DNA from: Nitrososphaerales archaeon TH1920
Lineage (GTDB): Archaea > Thermoproteota > Nitrososphaeria > Nitrososphaerales > Nitrososphaeraceae
NCBI GenBank assembly: GCA_014523495.1
Contig: JAATVM010000011.1
Coordinates: 1 to 16,241 of the forward strand
Direction of reading: 5' to 3'
DNA length: 16,241 nt
Below are positions 7,674 to 14,971 of this stretch, in pieces (position 1 is the stretch's first letter; every line of letters starts with the position of its first letter). The notes beneath the pieces were generated by a model that worked only from the letters and a program-made list of their open reading frames with translations, searched no databases and was not told the DNA's origin. Made by a program: the position numbers and the translations under genes.

Positions 7674-8592
7674 GAAATATTTAACTAGTATTGTAGATTT
7701 AGACGAAAAAGAAATCATGAATTTAATTTCACAGGCAATTGATTTTAAGAGAAATAAGGATAGCAGCAAATACAACGAATCTTTGACAGGAAAGACACTT
7801 GCTTTGATGTTTGAAAAACCATCTACCAGAACACGTCTAAGTTTTGAAACTGCAATGTTTCAATTGGGTGGTAATACAATTTATTTAAATTTTAATGATC
7901 TTCAGCTATCTAGAGGCGAATCTATACAAGATACAGCCAAAACAATTTCACTATATGCAGATTGTTTGGTAGCTAGAGTTTATTCTCACAACACTATAGT
8001 AGAATTAGCACAGCATTGTAAGATTCCCGTGATCAATGGATTGTCTGATTTGTTTCATCCATGTCAGATTCTGGCTGATTTGATGACAATTTTAGAACAT
8101 AAGCACCGCTTTAAAGGATTGACTCTAGCTTGGATAGGCGATGGAAATAATGTGTGTAATGATCTATTGATTGGATGTGCAAAAATGGGATTAAATGTCA
8201 GAGCCGCAATTCCTCAGGGTTATGAGCCTCCCATAAAGATACTTGATTTGGTAACTCATGAATCGGAATTAAAAAAAAGCGATTTTATGATTGTACGTGA
8301 ACCGATAGATGCAGTAAAAAATGCAGACATTGTTGTTACAGATACATTTGTTTCTATTGGGAAGGAAAATGAAGATAATAGAAGAAGATCTGCTTTCATC
8401 CCAAAGTATCAAGTCAACAGCAAATTAATGAATTCCACAAAGGATGATGCAATTTTTATGCATTGTTTGCCCGCAAAAAGAGGTGAGGAAGTTACCTCAG
8501 ATGTGATTGATGGCAAAAATTCAGTTGTTTGGGATGAGGCAGAAAATAGGCTGCATGTTCAAAAATCGTTACTAGTAAGTTTACTAACCTGA
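7657..8592 (+). CDS. argF: Ornithine carbamoyltransferase
   Basis: Transfers the carbamoyl group of carbamoyl phosphate to ornithine, giving citrulline in arginine biosynthesis (cytosol). At 311 residues it has the normal length. The carbamoyl-phosphate site is STRTR (56-60) with HPCQ (134-137), and the ornithine/catalytic site is HCLP (269-272). GDGNNVCNDL (161-170) is the ornithine-binding Asn loop. The ornithine-binding loop, usually DVWxSMG, reads DTFVSIG (229-235), with Trp to Phe and Met to Ile substitutions, so substrate handling may differ slightly, though the specificity call stands. The ATG lies within the last codons of ftsY in another frame, so translation is probably coupled. A T7 tract 10 bases after the stop likely ends the transcript. 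Confidence 0.94.
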   Translation: MISLSKKYLTSIVDLDEKEIMNLISQAIDFKRNKDSSKYNESLTGKTLALMFEKPSTRTRLSFETAMFQLGGNTIYLNFNDLQLSRGESIQDTAKTISLYADCLVARVYSHNTIVELAQHCKIPVINGLSDLFHPCQILADLMTILEHKHRFKGLTLAWIGDGNNVCNDLLIGCAKMGLNVRAAIPQGYEPPIKILDLVTHESELKKSDFMIVREPIDAVKNADIVVTDTFVSIGKENEDNRRRSAFIPKYQVNSKLMNSTKDDAIFMHCLPAKRGEEVTSDVIDGKNSVVWDEAENRLHVQKSLLVSLLT

Positions 8593-8830
8593 TTAGCGAA
8601 CCTTTTTTTATTTTGAATTTCAAATTTTCCACATTGTCAATCTGATTCATTTCTATATGATAAGAGATAGTTGAGATTGTAAAGTTATGGATAACTTATA
8701 TGCACAAACTAGATTTATGGTTTGAGCTAATTAAAGTAAAAGTATCACATTTCGTTTATCTAATTTATTACCGAACGATTATTACAGTTTTACAAAATTA
8801 ATTGATTCAGTTACTAAGATTATATCTTAG
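8593..8830. terminator. Convergent intergenic region with T-tract terminator for argF
   Basis: This 238-base gap lies between the convergent ends of argF and argH. Directly after argF is a CC-T7 run (8601-8609), the U-rich signal that is sufficient for termination in many archaea. The rest is AT-rich and holds no protein-like frame. A hairpin at its far edge is listed separately. Confidence 0.5.
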
Positions 8831-8831
8831 T
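8813..8831 (-). terminator. Perfect hairpin at the 3' end of argH
   Basis: ACTAAGAT-TAT-ATCTTAGT forms an 8-bp perfect stem with a 3-base loop. It touches the last base of the argH stop codon and lies directly downstream of the gene on the minus strand. AT-rich sequence follows but no long T-run, so it could be a terminator or an mRNA 3'-stabilising structure. Confidence 0.45.
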
Positions 8832-10318
8832 CATATAGGTTTTGACTTTCTTATGTGACTAATTGCATTTGTTAGGTTTTCTTTTGCAGTATCAATTTCA
8901 TTTTTCATTTCTTTCACATTATTCAAATACTTTTTCAGCAGATTTCGGTATTTTTTTATATATCTGATTTGTTGTTTAGGATTCGGAGCGCCCTCAGACC
9001 GACGTGTTGCAATTGATCGTTCTAAGTTAATTTCATTGAGCATGCCAACTAATTTATCAGGGGTTATTTTTATTTTCATTTTATCTAGTATTTCTTTTAC
9101 TTCGCTAGTGTTCAAGAGCTTTAATGACGCATTGTCCTTACCAATTGACTTGCTAACCAGCGCTCCCACTAATTTGTGAGCAGTCCTAAAAGGTAACCTA
9201 TGTTTCAGAACCAATAATTCAGCAATATCTAATGATACTGCATAACCAATTTCTGATGCTTTGAGCATGGCCTCTTTTTTCACTTCGAGAGAGTCAATAA
9301 TATCCCTCATCATTACTAATGATGATGAACATATTTCAATTGAATTCCAAAAGGGAATCTTGATATCCTGTAAATCTCTGCTGTAACCAGATGGTAATGA
9401 TTTGAGGATTGTCATAATACTTGCCAAATTTCCGATTACGATGGCAGCTTTTGATCTCATTAACTCTAGCGGATCTGGATTTTTTTTCTGTGGCATGGCA
9501 CTAGATGTAGAAGCATGTTTATCATTAATTTCTATGAATCCAAATTCTTGAGAAGACCATATTATCAAGTCTTCAGCAATTCTACTTAGTGTTATCATTA
9601 TTGAAGATATATCAGAAGTAAATTCAATCATAAAGTCTCTTGAAGAAGTTGCGTCAATTGTATTTGATACTATATTATCAAAACCCAACAATCTTGCAGT
9701 CTTCCTCCTATTAAGTGGAAAAAGCGATCCTCCAATGGGACCAGCACCTAATGGAGATTCATTAATCCTATCATATAATGAAAATAATCTGTCCATATCT
9801 CTTATTAGGATTTCAGAGTATGATATCAAATAGTGAGCAAAGTTTCCTATTTGTGCTTGCTGTAAATGGGTATAAAGAGGCATTATTGAATTCAAATTCT
9901 CTTGTGACTTTTGCAATAGTAATCTAACCAAATTAATGACGTGAAAGATAATGTCAATTAAATCATCTCTTGCCTTAATTCTGATGTCTGTTATTACCTG
10001 ATCATTTCGGGACCTTCCAGTTTGAATTTTACCTCCAACATCCATTCCGATTTTTCTAATAAGATGTGTTTCAAGTGCCTCATGAATATCTTCAAAACCA
10101 TCTCTTACAAGATTCTGTGGACGTCTCAAGACACGATCTAATTCAGCTATAATACTTACAAGTTCACCTTGATTCAATAAACGAATCTCAGAAAGCATTA
10201 TTACATGAGCTTTGGTGCATAAAATATCGTAATAGAGAATTTTATTATCTATATCAATTGATGAAAGGAAATTCAATGTGTTTCTATCTAGATCTGCTTT
10301 GTGTCTTGATCTATACAT
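8831..10318 (-). CDS. argH: Argininosuccinate lyase
   Basis: Cleaves argininosuccinate to arginine and fumarate, the last step of arginine biosynthesis. This homotetrameric fumarase/aspartase-superfamily enzyme is 495 residues, slightly longer than the usual 450-480. The three conserved regions are present: GRSRNDQ (101-107), THLQQAQ with the catalytic His (150-156), and the superfamily signature SSAMPQKKNPD (272-282), which holds the mobile catalytic Ser loop. The N-terminus is unusually short before the first helix, and the C-terminus has a Lys-rich extension of roughly 30 residues, which explains the extra length. It starts at ATG 10318 with a TATA-like TATTTATT about 26 bases upstream, so the mRNA is probably leaderless. 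It faces argF across the terminator region. The argininosuccinate synthase gene is not in the window. Confidence 0.95.
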   Translation of the reverse strand: MYRSRHKADLDRNTLNFLSSIDIDNKILYYDILCTKAHVIMLSEIRLLNQGELVSIIAELDRVLRRPQNLVRDGFEDIHEALETHLIRKIGMDVGGKIQTGRSRNDQVITDIRIKARDDLIDIIFHVINLVRLLLQKSQENLNSIMPLYTHLQQAQIGNFAHYLISYSEILIRDMDRLFSLYDRINESPLGAGPIGGSLFPLNRRKTARLLGFDNIVSNTIDATSSRDFMIEFTSDISSIMITLSRIAEDLIIWSSQEFGFIEINDKHASTSSAMPQKKNPDPLELMRSKAAIVIGNLASIMTILKSLPSGYSRDLQDIKIPFWNSIEICSSSLVMMRDIIDSLEVKKEAMLKASEIGYAVSLDIAELLVLKHRLPFRTAHKLVGALVSKSIGKDNASLKLLNTSEVKEILDKMKIKITPDKLVGMLNEINLERSIATRRSEGAPNPKQQIRYIKKYRNLLKKYLNNVKEMKNEIDTAKENLTNAISHIRKSKPI

Positions 10319-10419
10319 GATGAAAACAAACTACTAGACTTATTTATTGATATTTATGATCCCGAAAAATTCCTCGCTCCTTATAATAAGCAATTGAGTC
10401 TGAGATGATTAAATCAATA

Positions 10420-10427
10420 GTTATATA
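10420..10427 (+). promoter_or_regulatory. TATA-like element for the MIP18-family gene
   Basis: GTTATATA is centred about 25 bases before the ATG at 10449, matching archaeal box A spacing and a leaderless mRNA. On the other strand, a TATTTATT-like element near 10338-10347 has the same relation to argH, so 10319-10448 is a divergent promoter pair. Confidence 0.5.
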
Positions 10428-10448
10428 GGATAAAAATAAATTCAATAC

Positions 10449-10766
10449 ATGAGTCAGGAGATCCAACAATTACGAAAGTCAATATTTGATGAACTCACAA
10501 AGATTGTAGACCCAGAAATTGGAGTTTCCATTATGGAATTGGAACTAATTGATAAAGTAGATATAGATGAAGGAAAGGTAAAGATAGACTTGCACCTGAC
10601 AAGTCCTTTTTGTCCTGCAATATTTGGTTTTAAAATCGCTCAAGATATTAGAGATAATGTCTACAAGATTCAGGGTGTCAAGGAATCAAAAGTAAATGTG
10701 AGCAATCACTTTATGGCTGATGCTATAAATAAGCAAGTAAATGAAAGCAAACTGCCCTCAAAATAA
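10449..10766 (+). CDS. MIP18/SufT-like (DUF59) metal-sulfur cluster assembly factor
   Basis: This 105-residue protein of the MIP18 (FAM96/SufT/PaaD N-terminal, DUF59) family helps maturation of Fe-S proteins in the cytosol. The N-terminal helix leads to IVDPEIGVSIMELELI (19-34), the family's DPE(I/L)GxxIxxLxLV signature. TSPFCPA (51-57) holds the single conserved Cys55 thought to handle metal or the cluster. A C-terminal beta-alpha unit ends in the gene-typical GVKESKVNV. It stands alone on the plus strand and its end is 31 bases from the 3' end of the sdh operon, whose SdhB needs three Fe-S clusters. The proximity is suggestive, but a specific link is inference. Confidence 0.88.
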   Translation: MSQEIQQLRKSIFDELTKIVDPEIGVSIMELELIDKVDIDEGKVKIDLHLTSPFCPAIFGFKIAQDIRDNVYKIQGVKESKVNVSNHFMADAINKQVNESKLPSK

Positions 10767-10797
10767 TGATCAAATTGGATATTAAGAAAATTATCAG

Positions 10798-11604
10798 CTA
10801 AATATTTTCTTCATTAGTTTTTATTTCAATTTTTTTCGCTAATTTCTTCTCATTTTTCGATATTCCCAACATATACGATCTTAGTAACTGAATCCCTAAT
10901 GCCGGGTCTACTCCCTTTGGACATACTTTGCTACATGAGCCAGCAAAATGACATCTCCATATGCCATGTCTGTCATCGACAATATCCAATCTGTTTTTTG
11001 CTTCATCCCTCGTATCAGCAAAATATCTGTATAATTGTGCTAGGGCCTGTGGACCCGGAAATTTCAAATCCGTGCCAACAGTAGGACAAGCAGAATAGCA
11101 TAATCCACACTTTATACAATATGAAAACTGAAGATATTTGTCGACGTCATCTGGTGATTGGTAAAACGAAAATGTCTTTTTTTCAGTATCAGAATCGTCA
11201 ACACCATCGTTACTCTGTATATAGGGTTGAACATTCTTGTGATGATTAAAGAAACGGCTAAAGTCAGTGACTAGATCTCTTATTACGGGCAAATTTGGTA
11301 AAGGTTCGCATTCAATTGTTGATGTTTCTAATTCAGAGATTTTTGTATAACAGGCTAGTCTTGGAATGCCGTTTATTTTCATTCCACATGATCCACACGA
11401 AGCCATTCTGCAAGAGTATCTAATCGCTACACTTGGATCCATGTAACTCTTGACATGTAATAAGGCATCTAGTACAGTAGTCCATTTTTTATATGGCACG
11501 TTAAACTTGTCATAATGCCTGTCGGTTTTCTGTGCCGTGTTTTCTCTAAAAATTTTTAATACTATTTTCTTTTCGTCTTTATTATTCTTGTTAGAGTTAT
11601 TCAA
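10798..11604 (-). CDS. sdhB: Succinate dehydrogenase iron-sulfur subunit
   Basis: Electron-transfer subunit of complex II, passing electrons from SdhA-bound FAD to quinone. At 268 residues it has all cluster ligands. The [2Fe-2S] set is C65-x4-C70-x2-C73-x11-C85 in a plant-ferredoxin-like domain. C163-x2-C166-x2-C169-x3-C173-P and C218-x5-C224-x3-C228-P together bind the [4Fe-4S] and [3Fe-4S] clusters, as in classical SdhB. An acidic spacer (about 130-157) joins the two domains. It is the last gene of the sdhA-C-D-B operon, starting 9 bases after sdhD ends. The Lys-rich C-terminal tail follows the third motif by about 35 residues. Confidence 0.96.
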   Translation of the reverse strand: MNNSNKNNKDEKKIVLKIFRENTAQKTDRHYDKFNVPYKKWTTVLDALLHVKSYMDPSVAIRYSCRMASCGSCGMKINGIPRLACYTKISELETSTIECEPLPNLPVIRDLVTDFSRFFNHHKNVQPYIQSNDGVDDSDTEKKTFSFYQSPDDVDKYLQFSYCIKCGLCYSACPTVGTDLKFPGPQALAQLYRYFADTRDEAKNRLDIVDDRHGIWRCHFAGSCSKVCPKGVDPALGIQLLRSYMLGISKNEKKLAKKIEIKTNEENI

Positions 11605-11613
11605 TATTCAATA

Positions 11614-11970
11614 TCACAGTCCATTTGCCAATATTATTGTTCTAGTGCCATAGGCGATGAGTGCTATGGTTGCAGAAATAGTCATGATTGTTATCATATT
11701 CTCCCATGCATTGTTCTGTCTTAATTCCAATAAAATTATTCTTATTCCATTAAATCCATGAATAGAGATTAATACAAGGATTGACTCTAAAATGAAGACA
11801 TAAAAAATATTTTTATAATTTGAAATGATGTAATCATATTCAAGGCTCGAACCGAATGGAACTATCAGCCTCATCAATATATGAACGGCAACAACAAATA
11901 TTGCAGCAATACCTGTAATGTAATGAATCTTCATTATCTGACTTTCTTTTAACATTCTGTGTCTTTCCAT
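11614..11970 (-). CDS. sdhD: Succinate dehydrogenase membrane anchor subunit
   Basis: One of the two small membrane anchors of complex II. From the ATG at 11970 it is 118 residues with three hydrophobic helices, at about 14-35, 52-80 and 89-115. His residues in helix 1 (VAVHILMR) and helix 2 (ISIHGFNGIR) are good heme b or quinone-site candidates, and HGFNGIR resembles the anchor-family signature. A longer frame beginning inside sdhC at 12039 would add 23 Cys/Trp/Arg-rich residues unlike an anchor N-terminus. The ATG at 11970 is two bases after the sdhC stop and is the natural start. I name it sdhD by position and topology; sequence conservation in this subunit is low. Confidence 0.85.
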   Translation of the reverse strand: MERHRMLKESQIMKIHYITGIAAIFVVAVHILMRLIVPFGSSLEYDYIISNYKNIFYVFILESILVLISIHGFNGIRIILLELRQNNAWENMITIMTISATIALIAYGTRTIILANGL

Positions 11971-11972
11971 GT

Positions 11973-12419
11973 TTATTCTCCAAACAATACAGTGAATCCA
12001 TAGTACATCGCAGCGGCGGACAATATCAGTGCAATCCATATCCCAGATTTTTGTCTGTAATTCAAAGATGAAGGATTGTACGGATAATCAGGTCTGCCTG
12101 GTGTTCCTAGTCCGATACCTACATGAGTAAAGATTAGACGAATACCATTTGCGGAATGAAATGTACTTGCTCCTATTACCATAATTAGGAATAGATGCCC
12201 CCAAACTGTCTGCGTCAGCTCTAAAAATGATTCCCATGCATTTTGACCGTTAACTATTGTACTTGTTTCGTACACATGCCCAATGAAATAGATAAGAAGA
12301 AAAACTCCTGTTATTCTCTGAAACCAGTAAGAAATACGTTCCCATCCATATCTTGATGGATTAAGCCAGCCCTTTAATCCCTCCAAATTGTTGCGACTAT
12401 CGTGTTCTAGTTCTTTCAT
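11973..12419 (-). CDS. sdhC: Succinate dehydrogenase cytochrome b subunit
   Basis: Membrane anchor of complex II binding heme b and quinone. From the ATG at 12419 it is 148 residues. The family signature RITG (35-38, in SYWFQRITGVFLL) opens helix 1, His48 lies in helix 1 (FIGHVYE), and helix 2 contains FHSANGIR (87-94) with the second likely heme ligand His88. Helix 3 is near the C-terminus. The ATG overlaps the sdhA stop as TGATG (one shared base), so translation is coupled to sdhA. A longer in-frame start at 12470 lies within sdhA, adds an unlikely MASCYAN extension and is rejected. Confidence 0.9.
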   Translation of the reverse strand: MKELEHDSRNNLEGLKGWLNPSRYGWERISYWFQRITGVFLLIYFIGHVYETSTIVNGQNAWESFLELTQTVWGHLFLIMVIGASTFHSANGIRLIFTHVGIGLGTPGRPDYPYNPSSLNYRQKSGIWIALILSAAAMYYGFTVLFGE

Positions 12420-14140
12420 CAGTATTTTCTCTCTGCTGGTACATATCTGGTTAGCGTAACAGGATGCCATGAAAAGTGAGGATTTGCACTGTCCTTAAAG
12501 TATGCCAATGTGTGTTTTAAGAAATTGACATCGTCCCTATTCGGGTAGTCAGTCCTAGAATGAGCTCCTCTCGATTCCCGTCTATTCAAAGCACCAATAA
12601 TTATTATCTCTCCTATTCTCAATAATGAATCTATCTCCATTACATTTATGAAATTTGTGTTATATTCTTTAGAACTATCATCCACATGTTTCCATGATAA
12701 TTTCTGAAGTTCTCTTACTTTTTTTAAACCGTCGATTAGCGTATTTTCATTTCTAAAAATATAAGTTTTGGCATCCATCAAATCTGTAAACTCTTTTCTA
12801 ACGTCGTAAGGATTTACCTGACCACTTCCTCTAAAAATCCCATCAAAGATTCTCTTTTCTTCTGACAGTATCTTATTCTCAGCAATGTCGATAGACTTTT
12901 CCTTGTTCTTCTGGGCATAATCGGCTGCCAATCTTCCCGTTATATTTCCCCAAACTAAACACTCAGATGTAGAATTTGCCCCAAGTCGATTTGCTCCATG
13001 AAGACCGTTACAGGCGGCCTCACCAGCTGACCATAAGCCATTCATCCCGGTTTGTCCATCGATGTTTGTATGTATCCCGCCCATCATATAGTGACAGACC
13101 GGTCTAATTTCTATGGGTTCGCTTATTATATCGATGCCTGAAAACTTAATACCTATCTCTCTAATTCCTGCTAATCGTTCTTTAATGCGTTCTTCTCCCA
13201 GGTGCGTCAGATCCAATTTAAGACAGTCGAGACCCGTTTCGTGTTTAAACCCTCTACCATTTTCAATTTCTTTTATCATTGATCTGCAAACCACATCACG
13301 GGGAGCTAGTTCTAATTTTTCAGGAGCATAATTTTTCATGAATCTTTCCTTTAGATTATTTATCAGATATCCTCCTTCGCCTCTAGCACCTTCCGTTATT
13401 AGAATTCCTGATGGAAGGATTCCGGTAGGATGGAATTGAACAAATTCCATGTCCTTTAGAGCCAATCCGGATCTAAATGCCATATCTATACCATCCGGTG
13501 TTGAAGAGTACGCATAGGTGCAAAAACTATAGAGTCTGCCTGCTCCTCCTGTAGCGATGATCCCAGAATTAGATTTGAATATGACAAAGTTTCCACTTTT
13601 CATCTCTATTGCAGTAACACCAGCAAAGTTATTGTTCCCATCATCTAGAATCGATGTGCAAAACCATTCGTTGTAAAAATGGATGTTATCATATTTTAGA
13701 CAGGTATCATAAAGTGTCTGCATTTCGTAAAAACCCACTTTATCTTGCGCGTAAGTTGCCCTTGGAAAAGAATACCCTCCAAATTTTCTTTGATCAATTC
13801 TGCCGTCGTCCCTTCTAGACCATGGCATTCCCCACATATCTAGTTGATATATTTCATTAGGTATTTCATGGGCTAATTTTTCAGCAACATCTTGATCACA
13901 CAAGAAATCACTACCTCTAATAGTATCATAAATGTGGGACTCTATATTGTCCCCTTCATCTGAAAATAGCACCGCTGCAGTTCCACCCTCAGCGGAAACC
14001 GAGTGTGAGCGCATAGCCTGCACCTTTGAAATTACTCCGATATTTAATTTCTCATTTCTCATAGCACATGCTATAGCAGAACGCAATCCGGCCAATCCAG
14101 TGCCAATAATTAGTACATCATGCGAAATGTGATCTGTCAA
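12419..14140 (-). CDS. sdhA: Succinate dehydrogenase flavoprotein subunit
   Basis: Catalytic subunit of complex II, oxidising succinate to fumarate. It is 573 residues. The FAD-binding GTGLAGL (13-19) is followed by SHSVSAEGG (45-53), whose His46 is the covalent-FAD His. Substrate-site motifs are HPTG (237-240), TEGARGEGG (249-257) and PRDVV (280-284), with H350 in RPVCHYMMGG and NRLGANS (384-390). The C-terminal helical domain ends with the family-typical RTDYP and HSFWH-like HPV stretch. The start codon is TTG; no in-frame ATG lies near it, and the first strand begins only a few residues later. A tiny ORF upstream (14137-14163) ends on this TTG. First gene of the operon sdhA-C-D-B, transcribed away from the small-gene cassette. 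Confidence 0.96.
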   Translation of the reverse strand: MTDHISHDVLIIGTGLAGLRSAIACAMRNEKLNIGVISKVQAMRSHSVSAEGGTAAVLFSDEGDNIESHIYDTIRGSDFLCDQDVAEKLAHEIPNEIYQLDMWGMPWSRRDDGRIDQRKFGGYSFPRATYAQDKVGFYEMQTLYDTCLKYDNIHFYNEWFCTSILDDGNNNFAGVTAIEMKSGNFVIFKSNSGIIATGGAGRLYSFCTYAYSSTPDGIDMAFRSGLALKDMEFVQFHPTGILPSGILITEGARGEGGYLINNLKERFMKNYAPEKLELAPRDVVCRSMIKEIENGRGFKHETGLDCLKLDLTHLGEERIKERLAGIREIGIKFSGIDIISEPIEIRPVCHYMMGGIHTNIDGQTGMNGLWSAGEAACNGLHGANRLGANSTSECLVWGNITGRLAADYAQKNKEKSIDIAENKILSEEKRIFDGIFRGSGQVNPYDVRKEFTDLMDAKTYIFRNENTLIDGLKKVRELQKLSWKHVDDSSKEYNTNFINVMEIDSLLRIGEIIIIGALNRRESRGAHSRTDYPNRDDVNFLKHTLAYFKDSANPHFSWHPVTLTRYVPAERKY

Positions 14141-14163
14141 ATAATTATTGCAACCTCAACCAT
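14137..14163 (-). CDS. Possible 8-residue leader ORF coupled to sdhA
   Basis: On the minus strand an AGGA motif five bases upstream of an ATG opens an eight-codon frame (MVEVAIII). Its TGA stop overlaps the TTG start of sdhA as TTGA. The ATG is closer to the TATA-like element and has better initiation signals than sdhA itself. It may be a translational leader that delivers ribosomes to the TTG, or it may be coincidence. Confidence 0.3.
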   Translation of the reverse strand: MVEVAIII

Positions 14164-14194
14164 TATCCTTTAGGTTGACGTCTGTACTTGGTAA

Positions 14195-14206
14195 TAAATA
14201 TATTAT
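14195..14206 (-). promoter_or_regulatory. TATA-like element for the sdh operon
   Basis: On the minus strand an ATAATATATTTA element lies about 35-40 bases before the leader ATG and about 60 before the sdhA TTG. Transcription would begin near 14170-14175, giving a short leader that contains the AGGA motif and the tiny ORF. This differs from the leaderless pattern of the other genes here. Confidence 0.4.
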
Positions 14207-14245
14207 TCTTTTTTCTTCAAAAGTAAGAAGTCGCAAACTATCCAA

Positions 14246-14257
14246 TCCAAATTTGGA
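14246..14257. repeat. 12-bp perfect palindrome in the sdh/cassette divergent region
   Basis: TCCAAATTTGGA is a perfect palindrome placed between the sdhA promoter and the small-gene cassette. It may be a dimeric regulator's operator. The remainder of 14164-14392 holds no convincing gene; a GTG-initiated 25-codon frame at 14273-14350 has no ribosome-binding site. Confidence 0.35.
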
Positions 14258-14375
14258 AGATAGAGTTTAATTGTGAGAAACTATTTTTCCCAAGGAAGTA
14301 GAAAAACCCTTTCAAGGTGTCCAAGGTATTCCAGACTTACATGGGGGTAATTTTTCTTCAAAGCAGTTAGTGACA

Positions 14376-14384
14376 GGGAGAGGA
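14376..14384 (+). promoter_or_regulatory. Shine-Dalgarno site for the first cassette gene
   Basis: GGGAGAGGA lies eight bases before the ATG at 14393 and is complementary to the usual 16S 3' end. Few start codons in the core part of the window have such a site, so the cassette appears to use leadered translation. Confidence 0.5.
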
Positions 14385-14392
14385 CTTTTAAA

Positions 14393-14530
14393 ATGTCAGA
14401 CGAATATACAACAAGACCTTTGGATTGTTCAATATGTAGACGTAGGGAGAAGTTTCTTAGGCTAACAGAAAATTGTATTTGGTTATGTCGAAAATGTGCA
14501 TATTTCGTCCAGGATCTTAAAAGAAAATGA
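14393..14530 (+). CDS. Small Cys4 zinc-finger-like protein (45 residues)
   Basis: This 45-residue ORF was read directly from the plus strand, with ATG at 14393 and TGA at 14528-14530. Two Cys pairs, CSIC (12-15) and CRKC-type LCRKC (32-35), are spaced by 16 residues, the layout of a small treble-clef or zinc-ribbon fold. The linker is Arg-rich (RRREKFLRL), suggesting nucleic-acid binding. A good Shine-Dalgarno site precedes it. Its stop overlaps the start of the next ORF (ATGA), so the two are probably translated together. It is the first gene of the tightly packed plus-strand cassette. The family is not recognised. Confidence 0.7.
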   Translation: MSDEYTTRPLDCSICRRREKFLRLTENCIWLCRKCAYFVQDLKRK

Positions 14531-14679
14531 AAAAGGTGAAATTACTAGATACTGGACAAAGGAATCAAACAATCGCTATTGTATTAAACTCAGATAATAA
14601 AAAGAAAAAAACTCGTAATAAGAAATTACTAAAGAAGAATCAAAAACGTCTTAAGGAAAGAACACGTACTAATAATTAA
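14527..14679 (+). CDS. Small highly basic protein (50 residues)
   Basis: This 50-residue ORF starts at an ATG that overlaps the previous stop as ATGA and ends with TAA at 14677-14679. The N-terminal half (KVKLLDTGQRNQTIAIVLNS) could form a beta hairpin. The C-terminal half is mostly Lys, Arg and Asn (KKKKTRNKKLLKKNQKRLKE), which predicts a positively charged helix able to bind RNA or DNA. No family is recognised. The stop/start overlap with a well-supported zinc-finger gene is the main evidence that it is expressed. Confidence 0.55.
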   Translation: MKKVKLLDTGQRNQTIAIVLNSDNKKKKTRNKKLLKKNQKRLKERTRTNN

Positions 14680-14691
14680 TTCGGATAAAAA

Positions 14692-14745
14692 ATGAAAAAA
14701 CGAGGTCGAAGAATTAGAACAAGAGGTCGATATGCAGGTGAGTGA
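14692..14745 (+). CDS. Possible 17-residue Arg-rich peptide
   Basis: An ATG at 14692 opens an 18-codon frame ending in TGA at 14743-14745. The peptide, MKKRGRRIRTRGRYAGE, has eight Arg/Lys in its first 13 residues. It sits 12 bases after one cassette ORF and 2 bases before the next, so it fills an otherwise unexplained gap. Only a weak GGAT precedes it. It may be a real micropeptide or simply the leader carrying the next gene's Shine-Dalgarno site. Confidence 0.35.
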   Translation: MKKRGRRIRTRGRYAGE

Positions 14746-14747
14746 AA

Positions 14748-14825
14748 ATGACATATGATAAACAAAAGGTAAAGGTAAAGATACATAGAACTAGCGATTA
14801 TGACGACAAATACACGGGCAAATAA
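14748..14825 (+). CDS. 25-residue small ORF with strong Shine-Dalgarno site
   Basis: This ORF runs from ATG at 14748 to TAA at 14823-14825. GGTGA (14737-14741), six bases upstream, is the best-placed ribosome-binding site in the cassette. The peptide is a charged beta-strand-like sequence (KVKVKIHRTSDYDDKYTG). Its stop overlaps an in-frame ATA of the next ORF as ATAA. Read through with a -1 shift at this point the two would give one protein of about 74 residues, so it may be the first part of a split or frameshifted gene. Confidence 0.5.
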   Translation: MTYDKQKVKVKIHRTSDYDDKYTGK

Positions 14826-14971
14826 GTTTCCAAAACCTATCCGACCTTACCTTTAACCAGCTATTAGAGCTCCAGACCAAATTATATTATAAAGACACGT
14901 CACGGAACCTCTTCGACAAGGATGGTTATAAAGTTCAGTATAATCATGGACGTATCGAAGCGATAAAATGA
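14822..14971 (+). CDS. 49-residue ORF with no standard start codon (ATA overlap)
   Basis: This frame is open from 14804 (after a TGA at 14801-14803) to TGA at 14969-14971 and reads as convincing protein: SFQNLSDLTFNQLLELQ, then YYKDTSRNLFDKDGYKVQYN and HGRIEAIK. It looks like a helix followed by a two-strand hairpin. It contains no ATG, GTG or TTG. The only logical start is ATA at 14822-14824, which overlaps the previous TAA as ATAA, exactly where sibling junctions have ATGA. Its own stop overlaps the next ATG as ATGA. It could start at ATA, be reached by -1 frameshifting from the preceding ORF, or be a recent loss of an ATG by one G-to-A change. No family is recognised. Confidence 0.45.
   Translation: MSFQNLSDLTFNQLLELQTKLYYKDTSRNLFDKDGYKVQYNHGRIEAIK

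Noticed and set aside
11971..12039. N-terminal extension of the sdhD frame
   Set aside because: It lies inside sdhC and encodes Cys/Trp/Arg-rich residues unlike an anchor; the ATG two bases after the sdhC stop is a better start.
14273..14350. 25-residue GTG-initiated frame upstream of the cassette
   Set aside because: It has no Shine-Dalgarno or TATA-like element at a suitable distance and no overlap with a neighbour.
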